Of a DNA stretch of 6,793 bases, positions 1 through 5,141 are shown in pieces. Below the pieces are notes generated by a model, which did no database searches, was not told where the DNA came from, and was given only the letters and a program-made list of their open reading frames with translations. Source of the DNA: Marinagarivorans sp. UBA5868. Its GTDB lineage: Bacteria > Pseudomonadota > Gammaproteobacteria > Pseudomonadales > Cellvibrionaceae. The translations under genes and the position numbers were made by a program. The stretch spans positions 18,372-25,164 of the forward strand of contig DJFQ01000054.1 of the NCBI GenBank assembly GCA_002432095.1, written 5' to 3'. Every line of letters starts with the position of its first letter. Positions within the stretch are counted from its first letter, which is position 1.

Positions 1-354
1 GACATGCTCAAGAGCATGCGCCCAGGCTCGGTGCTAGTGGACGTGGCCATCGACCAAGGCGGTTGTTTTGCGACTAGTCGCGCGACTACTCATCAAAGCC
101 CGATTTATGTCATTGATGATGTAGTGCACTACTGCGTCGCCAACATGCCTGGAGCGGTGCCGCGCACCTCCACCCAGGCACTTACCAACGCCACCCTGCC
201 TTACGTGCAACAACTTGCAGCTAAAGGTATTTCGGCCTGTTTCGAAAATCCGGGATTACGCCAGGGCTTGAATGTAATGAAAGGTAAAGTGGTAAACGAG
301 GCTGTGGCGGCAGCCCTGGGAAAAGATTTTTACGATCCGGCGGGCCTTCAGTAA
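1..354 (+). CDS. ald: Alanine dehydrogenase, C-terminal part (5' truncated by window edge)
   Basis: This is the last 117 codons of an NAD-dependent alanine dehydrogenase, which interconverts L-alanine with pyruvate and ammonia in the cytoplasm. The frame is open from base 1 and ends at TAA 352-354. The fragment carries signature stretches of the family: [11 protein letters not shown] (the Asp of IDQGG probably corresponds to the catalytic Asp270 of the mycobacterial enzyme), [23 protein letters not shown] and [10 protein letters not shown]. It ends with the usual [18 protein letters not shown] helix. The N-terminal substrate-binding residues and most of the Rossmann fold lie outside the window. 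No intrinsic terminator is visible after the stop; instead there is a cluster of 19-bp repeats, and the next gene is convergent. The family assignment is secure. The apparent ATG at position 4 is internal, not the real start. Confidence 0.96.
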   Translation, partial: DMLKSMRPGSVLVDVAIDQGGCFATSRATTHQSPIYVIDDVVHYCVANMPGAVPRTSTQALTNATLPYVQQLAAKGISACFENPGLRQGLNVMKGKVVNEAVAAALGKDFYDPAGLQ

Positions 355-374
355 GAACTCACGCTCAGACGAAA

Positions 375-431
375 GTATCCGTTAGATTAAAGCGTGTCCG
401 TCAAATAAAAGAGCATCCGTCAGATTAAAAA
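375..431. repeat. Three 19-bp imperfect tandem repeats
   Basis: Three consecutive units of exactly 19 bp lie at 375-393, 394-412 and 413-431. They share a core close to TCCGTYARATWAAA (for example TCCGTTAGATTAAA, TCCGTCAAATAAAA, TCCGTCAGATTAAA). A more degraded partial unit (CAGACGAAA, 366-374) lies 17 bp before the matching part of the first unit. The array fills most of the gap between the convergent alanine dehydrogenase and XRE genes, and the third unit covers the XRE stop codon (420-422). No hairpin or T-run accompanies it. It could be a protein-binding array or a local slippage expansion; its function is unknown. Confidence 0.75.
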
Positions 432-803
432 CGCGTCTATTACTCGCAATACTGCGCCTCGCTGTTCCAGCGTCAAGCGAGGCCAAAGCTGGCCGATGGT
501 GACAAGCCCTTCGTTAATCTGCGCTTTCTCATAGGCTGCGGGTTGTTCCGCCAAATTGCGGATTGCCATTCCCGGCTGGTATTCCTGATAAAACCAGGAC
601 ACTGGTACACCCAAGGCTGATGCAATCCGGTACAGCTGAGTAGCGCTCAATTTGTTATGGGCATTTTCATAGCGGGAAATTTGCTGTTGCGTGGAATCGA
701 TTGCCTCGGCCAGCACCTGTGCACTCACTCCTTGCTGCTGCCGCAATTTCTTCAGGCGAAGACCGATATGGCGGTCGAGTTCATCTACAAGGGGCTTAGC
801 CAT
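420..803 (-). CDS. XRE/Cro-CI family helix-turn-helix transcriptional regulator
   Basis: This encodes a 127-residue predicted cytoplasmic DNA-binding protein. Residues about 12-73 form an HTH_3/XRE domain: IGLRLKKLRQQQGVSAQVLA, then the turn and recognition helix around STQQQISRYENAHNKL, then a closing helix with LYRIASALGVPVSWFY. The QQQISRYENG-like segment is the family hallmark. The C-terminal tail (about residues 85-127) is short, with a final helix LTLEQRGAVLRVIDAFL, and has no sensor or peptidase domain, so it resembles small single-domain repressors. The start is ATG at 801-803, with a possible GGTGA Shine-Dalgarno 7 nt upstream; the stop is TGA at 420-422. It converges on the alanine dehydrogenase gene, and the 230-bp region upstream could hold its operator. 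The targets are unknown. No toxin, integrase or phage gene lies beside it. Confidence 0.9.
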   Translation of the reverse strand: MAKPLVDELDRHIGLRLKKLRQQQGVSAQVLAEAIDSTQQQISRYENAHNKLSATQLYRIASALGVPVSWFYQEYQPGMAIRNLAEQPAAYEKAQINEGLVTIGQLWPRLTLEQRGAVLRVIDAFLI

Positions 804-857
804 GCTGAGGTCACCGGCGATTCACTTTAAAAAGGTAAATTGGCGCAAGAAACACGC

Positions 858-887
858 TTGACAGCTATGTTAAACCACCGGTAGCAT
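858..887 (+). promoter_or_regulatory. Candidate sigma-70 promoter for the 1034-1294 ORF
   Basis: A perfect TTGACA (858-863) is followed after 18 bp by TAGCAT (882-887), a 4/6 match to the -10 consensus. Transcription would start near 894 and run toward the small ORF at 1034, leaving a leader of about 140 nt. The region lies between the divergent XRE gene and that ORF. The assignment rests on motif matching only. Confidence 0.35.
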
Positions 888-922
888 CCCGAAATCAGCA
901 CATCTGTAGTAGTACTCATCTA

Positions 923-934
923 TAAACGCGTTTA
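923..934. promoter_or_regulatory. 12-bp perfect palindrome, possible operator
   Basis: TAAACGCGTTTA is its own reverse complement. It lies in the non-coding stretch between the divergent XRE gene and the ORF at 1034, about 30-40 bp downstream of the predicted transcription start of the candidate promoter at 858-887. That position would suit a repressor site, and the neighbouring XRE regulator is the obvious candidate binder. A single palindrome of this length can also occur by chance. Confidence 0.3.
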
Positions 935-1033
935 AGGAAACCACATAGAGGATATAGACGCCAAATCATTTCCTCTAGTCTCTTCCCGACGCACAAGAAA
1001 TATCTGATCGACCCCTCCCAAGTCGGATTTTTC

Positions 1034-1294
1034 ATGACTAAAAAGCCGCGCAAGATAGAACAGACCTGCGAAAGCCTGTGGGCGATCAGTACGGAAGGGA
1101 TCATTTGGCAGATCAATCCATTAAACAGAAGTGCGGCTCCCGTGATCCACCTGGATGAGTTGTCGGCCGAGGATAGGCAGTCTTTTGAACGCTATGTGAT
1201 GCGGGGCTTAAAGGGACATCAAGATCGGGAGTCCATTCCCGATCGCATCGAGCTATTTAGAGCGCTGTGCTTAACTCTTCATCGACAGCCATAA
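1034..1294 (+). CDS. Hypothetical protein, 86 residues, unrecognised
   Basis: I do not recognise this family. The predicted product is small, soluble and charged, with no signal peptide or membrane segment. It has a plausible strand-forming start (CESLWAISTEGIIWQI) followed by probable helices (LSAEDRQSFERYVMRGL and RIELFRALCLTLH). Codon use in the first 75 codons looks like that of real genes, and the antisense alternative across 916-1116 gives a less protein-like product. The ATG at 1034-1036 has only a weak GGA 6 nt upstream. The frame is open back to 926 without another good start; CTG at 1004 is a weak alternative. Its last 38 bp overlap the 3' end of the convergent glycine-zipper gene. 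It may be a genuine orphan or lineage-specific gene, or a chance ORF. Confidence 0.5.
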   Translation: MTKKPRKIEQTCESLWAISTEGIIWQINPLNRSAAPVIHLDELSAEDRQSFERYVMRGLKGHQDRESIPDRIELFRALCLTLHRQP

Positions 1295-2201
1295 CTTTGC
1301 CATTTTTGACCATCAGGGTTTTGCTGGCAGGTTTTTCGTCCATGCGCACCTGTTCCAACTCGTCCCCTAGGCGATAAGTCACTTGATAGGCAACCACGTC
1401 ACCCTGACTGGCCCGTAAGCTGGCTTCACGCTGGGGATCCGTCACAACCTGTCCGTCATCCACAAATAAAAGTGTGCCCAGTTTTGGAGCCTGCTTCATG
1501 ATGACGCTGTCCTCGCCCGCGCCAGCAACATAAAACACCTCATAGTTGGATGGCGTTTTATTGGCCAACAGGCGTTTGATCTCGCTTTTGTTTGTGACGA
1601 TTTCACCGTTGACGAGAGGAAGCTGCTTGCCCGGATTGTGATCCATAAAAATGACCGACGATTCGCCTTCAATATTGTAGGTGACGTCATAACCGGTAAT
1701 GCTGTCCGTCCCTTGTTCCAGACGGCACTGACGCTCGGTGGTTTGGTACGTTTTGTTGGCCTGATGATTTTGCTGCACCTTTTTACCGATGATGCCGCCC
1801 ACTACCGCGCCGGCAACCGTGGCAACTTTTTTACCGTTTCCTCCACCCACTTGATTACCCAAAACACCACCAATCACCGCACCAGCGGCAGTCCCTGCAA
1901 CCTGATTTTCATCGGCAACCGGGGCTTGGTGAGTCATTACAACGGATTCACACACTTCCTCTTGCGCACCAGGTTCTTTAAGCGGCGTCACATCAACAAC
2001 CTGGACGAAACGAGGTGCACCGGGATCCGCCACTTCAATCACTCGAACGACTTCGGCAAACTCCTGCTCCATCGCCGCCGTAATAGGTTTGACGGAAACA
2101 ATGTCCGCAACTTTCGGCGAATTGTCCCGCAACGCCAAAGCGCCACCGGCAGTAGCCACCAATCCACCAACACATAAACCGATGATTAATTGTTTGTTCA
2201 T
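1257..2201 (-). CDS. YcfJ/UmoD-like glycine-zipper envelope protein with extra C-terminal repeats
   Basis: The product is 314 residues, clearly related to the enterobacterial YcfJ/UmoD family (about 180 residues in E. coli) but much longer. From the start: a hydrophobic signal/anchor (about 5-24), two copies of a V-x-V-x-P motif (ADIVSVKPI at 32-40; VQVVDVTPL at 66-74), Cys84, then THQAPVADENQVAGT, the glycine-zipper two-helix segment (about 102-141, AGAVIGGVLGNQVGGG and AGAVVGGIIGKKV), Cys159, and the family's YDVTY-type module. That module then recurs twice more. The order and the two cysteines match YcfJ. I chose ATG 2199-2201 because AGGG sits 11 nt upstream; an in-frame GTG at 2211-2213 would add four residues but has its AGG directly adjacent. 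The product probably sits in the periplasm or envelope; UmoD-type relatives are linked to surface and stress signalling. A weak -35/-10 pair lies at 2324-2352 on this strand (CTGATC, 17 bp, TATATT). Confidence 0.87.
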   Translation of the reverse strand: MNKQLIIGLCVGGLVATAGGALALRDNSPKVADIVSVKPITAAMEQEFAEVVRVIEVADPGAPRFVQVVDVTPLKEPGAQEEVCESVVMTHQAPVADENQVAGTAAGAVIGGVLGNQVGGGNGKKVATVAGAVVGGIIGKKVQQNHQANKTYQTTERQCRLEQGTDSITGYDVTYNIEGESSVIFMDHNPGKQLPLVNGEIVTNKSEIKRLLANKTPSNYEVFYVAGAGEDSVIMKQAPKLGTLLFVDDGQVVTDPQREASLRASQGDVVAYQVTYRLGDELEQVRMDEKPASKTLMVKNGKVMAVDEELSTAL

Positions 2202-2418
2202 ATGCGCTTGCACCCTATCTATGTCAATTCATCGTCCATCACGGACACTGTCATTTTATGTGGTGATAATGTGTTTTAGAGAGGCAATAAAAGGATTTTG
2301 CTGAGCGCATCGCGAACCGCAAAAATATAGTGTGAACGGCCTGCCGGATCAGCTTCCATTAAGGTTCAGTACCGCAAATTAGAGTTCTGACTCGCTTAAA
2401 TTTTGCGCAACAGGGCGT
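2202..2418. other. Intergenic region upstream of the glycine-zipper gene
   Basis: There is no convincing coding content here; the + strand frame running through 2089-2304 is antisense to the glycine-zipper gene. On the - strand a possible -10 TATATT (2324-2329) lies 17 bp from a poor -35 CTGATC (2347-2352). ACCGCAAA occurs twice in direct orientation (starting at 2316 and 2371), and a loose inverted pair CGCAAATT/AATTTTGCG spans 2373-2407. I found no full TGTGA-N6-TCACA site here. Confidence 0.4.
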
Positions 2419-2441
2419 GGTAATGGCTATCTGCCATTACC
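2419..2441. terminator. Perfect 9-bp stem-loop over the Crp-like stop codon
   Basis: GGTAATGGC (2419-2427) and GCCATTACC (2433-2441) are exact reverse complements around a 5-nt loop TATCT. The stem includes the TAA stop of the - strand regulator gene (2437-2439). Read on the + strand it is followed by AATTTTT, resembling an intrinsic terminator facing away from its neighbour gene. Read on the - strand, the direction of the regulator gene, no T-run follows. It could end antisense transcripts, stabilise the regulator mRNA 3' end, or act as a weak bidirectional terminator. Confidence 0.5.
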
Positions 2442-3072
2442 AATTTTTGGGAAAGGACTTGAGGATGTGAATCTGTTTCTGCTGAATTTCGATGTAACCG
2501 CCCACCACTAACTCCTTCATCACCCGACTAACCATCTCCCGCGACGCACCCACCATATTGGCAATATCCTGATGTGTCAGTTTTGGTGAGACTTCTACTG
2601 TCGGATTGCACAGGCGCTCCAACGTATGTGCAACACGGCCGTAAACATCGAGCAGTGCCATATCCTTTACATTTTCTGTCAGCGAGCGGATTCGCTCCGC
2701 TAGCTCAACCATCAACACTTCGTAAAGCTCGGGATACTCACGCATAAAACTGCGAAAGTGTTCGCGGGAAATGGTCATCAACATACTGTCTTCAACAGTG
2801 GATGCCGACGCGGAGCGGGGTTTATCATCCAGCAGCGACAATTCACCAAAATATTCACCCGGTCCCATGTAATTAAGCACCAACTGCCGACCTTCATTGT
2901 CATCGGTATGAATGCAGACCAACCCACTTTTGATGATGAACAATTGAGCGTTGTCGTCACCCTCCATAAACAAAATGGTATTTTTGGGATATTTGCGTAA
3001 GCTGGACGTTCTCTCCAGCTTTAACAGGCACTCCGGCGGAATATTGGCAAACAGACGAATCTTCTCAAGCAT
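2437..3072 (-). CDS. Crp/Fnr-family cyclic-nucleotide-binding transcriptional regulator
   Basis: The 211-residue product has the Crp layout. The N-terminal beta-roll (about 5-115) contains the phosphate-binding cassette FGELSLLDDKPRSASA, with Glu77, Arg86 and Ser87 at the places of Crp Glu72, Arg82 and Ser83. A long dimer helix (about 116-150) ends in LLDVYGRVAHTL, and a winged HTH follows (165-204). The recognition helix ASREMVSRVMKEL keeps the Arg-Glu-x-x-x-Arg pattern used by Crp to read TGTGA half-sites. Aligning the dimer helix by the LDV-x-GR anchor puts Leu131 and Thr132 where Crp has Thr127 and Ser128, so the adenine contacts differ. No Fnr-type cysteine cluster is seen. I chose ATG 3070-3072 because AGAG lies 9 nt upstream; ATG 3079-3081, three codons earlier, has AGAG directly abutting it. 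It is divergent from the cyclase gene, suggesting a regulator-cyclase pair. It is not necessarily the global Crp/Vfr. Confidence 0.93.
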   Translation of the reverse strand: MLEKIRLFANIPPECLLKLERTSSLRKYPKNTILFMEGDDNAQLFIIKSGLVCIHTDDNEGRQLVLNYMGPGEYFGELSLLDDKPRSASASTVEDSMLMTISREHFRSFMREYPELYEVLMVELAERIRSLTENVKDMALLDVYGRVAHTLERLCNPTVEVSPKLTHQDIANMVGASREMVSRVMKELVVGGYIEIQQKQIHILKSFPKNW

Positions 3073-3122
3073 GGCCCGCATCTCTGTGGGAAAACGTTAT
3101 TTTTGGTTCAGGCATCAGCATC
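3073..3122. promoter_or_regulatory. Compact divergent promoter region between regulator and cyclase genes
   Basis: Only 50 bp separate the chosen starts of the divergent Crp-like and cyclase genes, so promoters and operators must overlap each other or the coding ends. The + strand has AGG (3113-3115) 10 nt before the cyclase ATG, a usable Shine-Dalgarno. A TTGGCA (3044-3049) inside the regulator gene could serve as a -35 for the cyclase, but its -10 is poor. One TGTGG half-site (3085-3089) lacks a matching partner. Shared control of the two genes is inferred from geometry. Confidence 0.4.
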
Positions 3123-5117
3123 ATGCGGCATTTTGCGACAATACGGCAGGGATTTAAAGTTCACCAATTTCTATGGTGTGCGTTGGTCGCGGTACTACTC
3201 CTGATATTTACCAGCTTCTGCTTATCATCGTATGCCCTTAACGTAGAACAAAAAACCGGACTGCGCTGGCTTTTTCACAAACGGGGACCGGCAACTCCTC
3301 CAGCTGACGTATTAATCGTGGCTTTGAATTCCACCGCAGGTGAAAACCTGGCACTGCCACGCCAAACCAGTTCATGGCCTCGCACCATTTATGCCGAACT
3401 ATTGAACCGCCTGAATCGCGCCGGGGCACGCCTAGTGGTTATGGACATTGCCTTTCGTGAGGCTCGCGGTGAGGATGAAGACGCTGCGTTTGAACAAGCA
3501 TTGGCGGAAATGTCTCAGGTTGTGCTGTTCAAATATCTACGCCGGCACCAGTTGGATACCGGCTCTGGAATAGCGGATATCGAAGAGGAAATTCCCCCGC
3601 TACCAAGGTTTGCCCGCCGCGCAGCGGCAGTGGGCAGCTTTGTATTGCCCAAGTATCCTGCGGAGGTCAGCCATGCTTATCTGTTCACTGACTTATCCCG
3701 CGGGGCTGAACCGACCCAGCCTCTACAGGCATTCTTAACATTCAAACCCGAGCGCAATCTCTCCGAATTTTTATCATTGCCGAATCCTATCGCCATCAAT
3801 TTTTACGGTCCCGCAGAAACGTTTGCTACGCGAGGCATAGATGAAGTATTGCGAATGGATGAAAACACCGCCCGCAGCCTCTTCGTCGACAAAGTCGTGT
3901 ACGTTGGCTATTCAGACCGCCGCCAGACCGAACAGCAAGACGCATATCGCACGGTTTTCAGTGACGCGCGCGGTGTGGATATTAGCGGTGTGGAAATTTC
4001 CGCTACCGTGTTCGCCAATTTGTTACAGAATAATTACCTGCGTTCACCATCCGCCTCGAAGGTCACGCTTATCAGCCTGGCATTTTTTGCAATGGTTGTT
4101 CTGTCTCACAAAATGCGGCTAAGTAGGGCCGCGGCCATCCAACTCGTTGTAGCTTTTATCTACATAGGAAGCGCTTATTATCTGTTTCGCAGCCGGCACA
4201 TCTGGCTGCCGTTGATACTGCCGGCATCGGCAATTGTTCTGGGTAATGTTGCCATGTGGGCGTGGCATCACCTGCAGCAAAAACGTCGAGAGGAGGAAAT
4301 TCGCTACACCCTCACCCAGTATCTGCCGATGGATGCGGCGCAAAAGCTCAGCCGCAACTTCAACAAACTGGAGCAACAGCGGCAGCTGGTTAAGGGCGTC
4401 TGCCTGTTGACCGATATTCAGGGTTATACCCGCCTAGCAGAAACGTTACCTCCAGGTGAATTACACAGTTTGATGAATCGCTACTACGCCGTTCTTATCA
4501 AAACGGTGAAGGAGCACGGCGGCTTTATTGGGAATTTGGTCGGTGACGGCATGCTCGCATTGTGGACCGCAGCGGAAATCACGCCCGCCACCTGTAACGC
4601 CGCTTTGCAGACGGTGCTGAAAATCCAGGAACGTTTGGCGCAGGCGCCGGATCTGCACGAGCAGTTGCCAACCTGTTTCGGTCTACACGCAGGCCAGTTC
4701 TCACTCGGCAACCTTGGTAACACGGGCCACTTTGAGTATTCCCCCGTTGGCGATATGATTAACACTGCTGCGCGCATTGAGCACTTTAACCGCCAGCTGG
4801 GCACACGCGTTCTTTGCTCTGCCCCTATTGCAGAACATCTTCTGCAAATACCTTCTACTAAATTGCGGTTTTTGGGTAATTTTTCACTGCGCAATAAAGC
4901 GGTACCCGTTGCACTGTACACTGTCGCTCCAGATACACCCGAACATGTTCTAACGCAATTTGAACGCGCGTATGAATATTTCGCCAACAGCCAATATGAT
5001 GAAGCGCTGGGAGCATTCGATAGGCTCGTCAATGATTATGCCGACGAGCCGAGCCGCTATTTTGTCAACGCCTGCCGTCAGGAGTTACAACGCCAGGAGT
5101 TACAACGCAAAGAATAA
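3123..5117 (+). CDS. CHASE2-domain class III adenylate/guanylate cyclase
   Basis: The 664-residue product is an integral inner-membrane sensor cyclase. TM1 is about 15-36. A periplasmic CHASE2 sensor (about 40-308) includes VLIVALN, WPRTIYAELLNRL, GARLVVMDIAF and a late VYVGYSD. Three closely spaced TM helices follow (about 312-330, 337-355, 360-381), a typical CHASE2 ending. A short linker leads to the cytoplasmic class III catalytic domain (about 423-602): metal-binding Asp431 (LLTDIQGYTRL) and Asp475 (LVGDGMLALW), and transition-state Asn547 and Arg551 (MINTAARIEHF). The usual adenine-specifying Lys is Asn471 and the Thr/Asp partner is Ser540, so substrate choice (ATP or GTP) is uncertain. 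The tail (about 610-664) is a TPR-like helical pair ending in a duplicated QELQR. The start ATG 3123 has AGG 10 nt upstream. The FecR/TPR gene follows after 24 bp, probably in the same operon. Confidence 0.94.
   Translation: MRHFATIRQGFKVHQFLWCALVAVLLLIFTSFCLSSYALNVEQKTGLRWLFHKRGPATPPADVLIVALNSTAGENLALPRQTSSWPRTIYAELLNRLNRAGARLVVMDIAFREARGEDEDAAFEQALAEMSQVVLFKYLRRHQLDTGSGIADIEEEIPPLPRFARRAAAVGSFVLPKYPAEVSHAYLFTDLSRGAEPTQPLQAFLTFKPERNLSEFLSLPNPIAINFYGPAETFATRGIDEVLRMDENTARSLFVDKVVYVGYSDRRQTEQQDAYRTVFSDARGVDISGVEISATVFANLLQNNYLRSPSASKVTLISLAFFAMVVLSHKMRLSRAAAIQLVVAFIYIGSAYYLFRSRHIWLPLILPASAIVLGNVAMWAWHHLQQKRREEEIRYTLTQYLPMDAAQKLSRNFNKLEQQRQLVKGVCLLTDIQGYTRLAETLPPGELHSLMNRYYAVLIKTVKEHGGFIGNLVGDGMLALWTAAEITPATCNAALQTVLKIQERLAQAPDLHEQLPTCFGLHAGQFSLGNLGNTGHFEYSPVGDMINTAARIEHFNRQLGTRVLCSAPIAEHLLQIPSTKLRFLGNFSLRNKAVPVALYTVAPDTPEHVLTQFERAYEYFANSQYDEALGAFDRLVNDYADEPSRYFVNACRQELQRQELQRKE
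5079..5108 (+). repeat. 15-bp perfect tandem duplication at the cyclase 3' end
   Basis: CAGGAGTTACAACGC occurs at 5079-5093 and again at 5094-5108 without mismatch. It is in frame and encodes QELQR twice just before the C-terminal KE and stop. The identity of the copies suggests recent slippage, and the affected tail is probably a charged, tolerant helix end. Confidence 0.9.
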
Positions 5118-5130
5118 TTGCCACCGGATC

Positions 5131-5137
5131 GGGAGAG
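5131..5137 (+). promoter_or_regulatory. Shine-Dalgarno sequence that decides the FecR/TPR start
   Basis: GGGAGAG, with its GGAG core at 5132-5135, stands 4-6 nt before the ATG at 5142-5144 and is the strongest ribosome binding site in the window. It fixes the start even though this gives an unusually long stretch before the hydrophobic signal segment. No other ATG occurs in frame before the FecR domain. Confidence 0.75.
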
Positions 5138-5141
5138 CTCC

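Noticed and set aside
916..1116. 66-codon - strand open frame
   Set aside because: It overlaps the more gene-like + strand ORF at 1034, has no clear ribosome binding site and its composition is not convincing.
1638..2177. 179-codon + strand open frame
   Set aside because: It is antisense to the glycine-zipper gene, whose protein matches a known family; the + strand product shows no recognisable fold or motif.
2199..2228. Lipoprotein signal for the glycine-zipper protein (Cys10)
   Set aside because: The residues before Cys10 are I-G-L, which do not fit a lipobox ending in Gly/Ala/Ser.
2331..2347. TGTGAAC... as a Crp-type site upstream of the glycine-zipper gene
   Set aside because: Only the left half-site matches; the right half (TGCCG) fits TCACA at two of five positions.
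3085..3100. Possible Crp-type operator (TGTGG half) between the divergent genes
   Set aside because: The second half (GTTAT) does not match TCACA, so autoregulation cannot be claimed from sequence.
4484..5032. 182-codon - strand open frame
   Set aside because: It is antisense to the cyclase catalytic domain; the product is rich in Ser, Arg and Cys, as expected for a shadow of conserved coding DNA.
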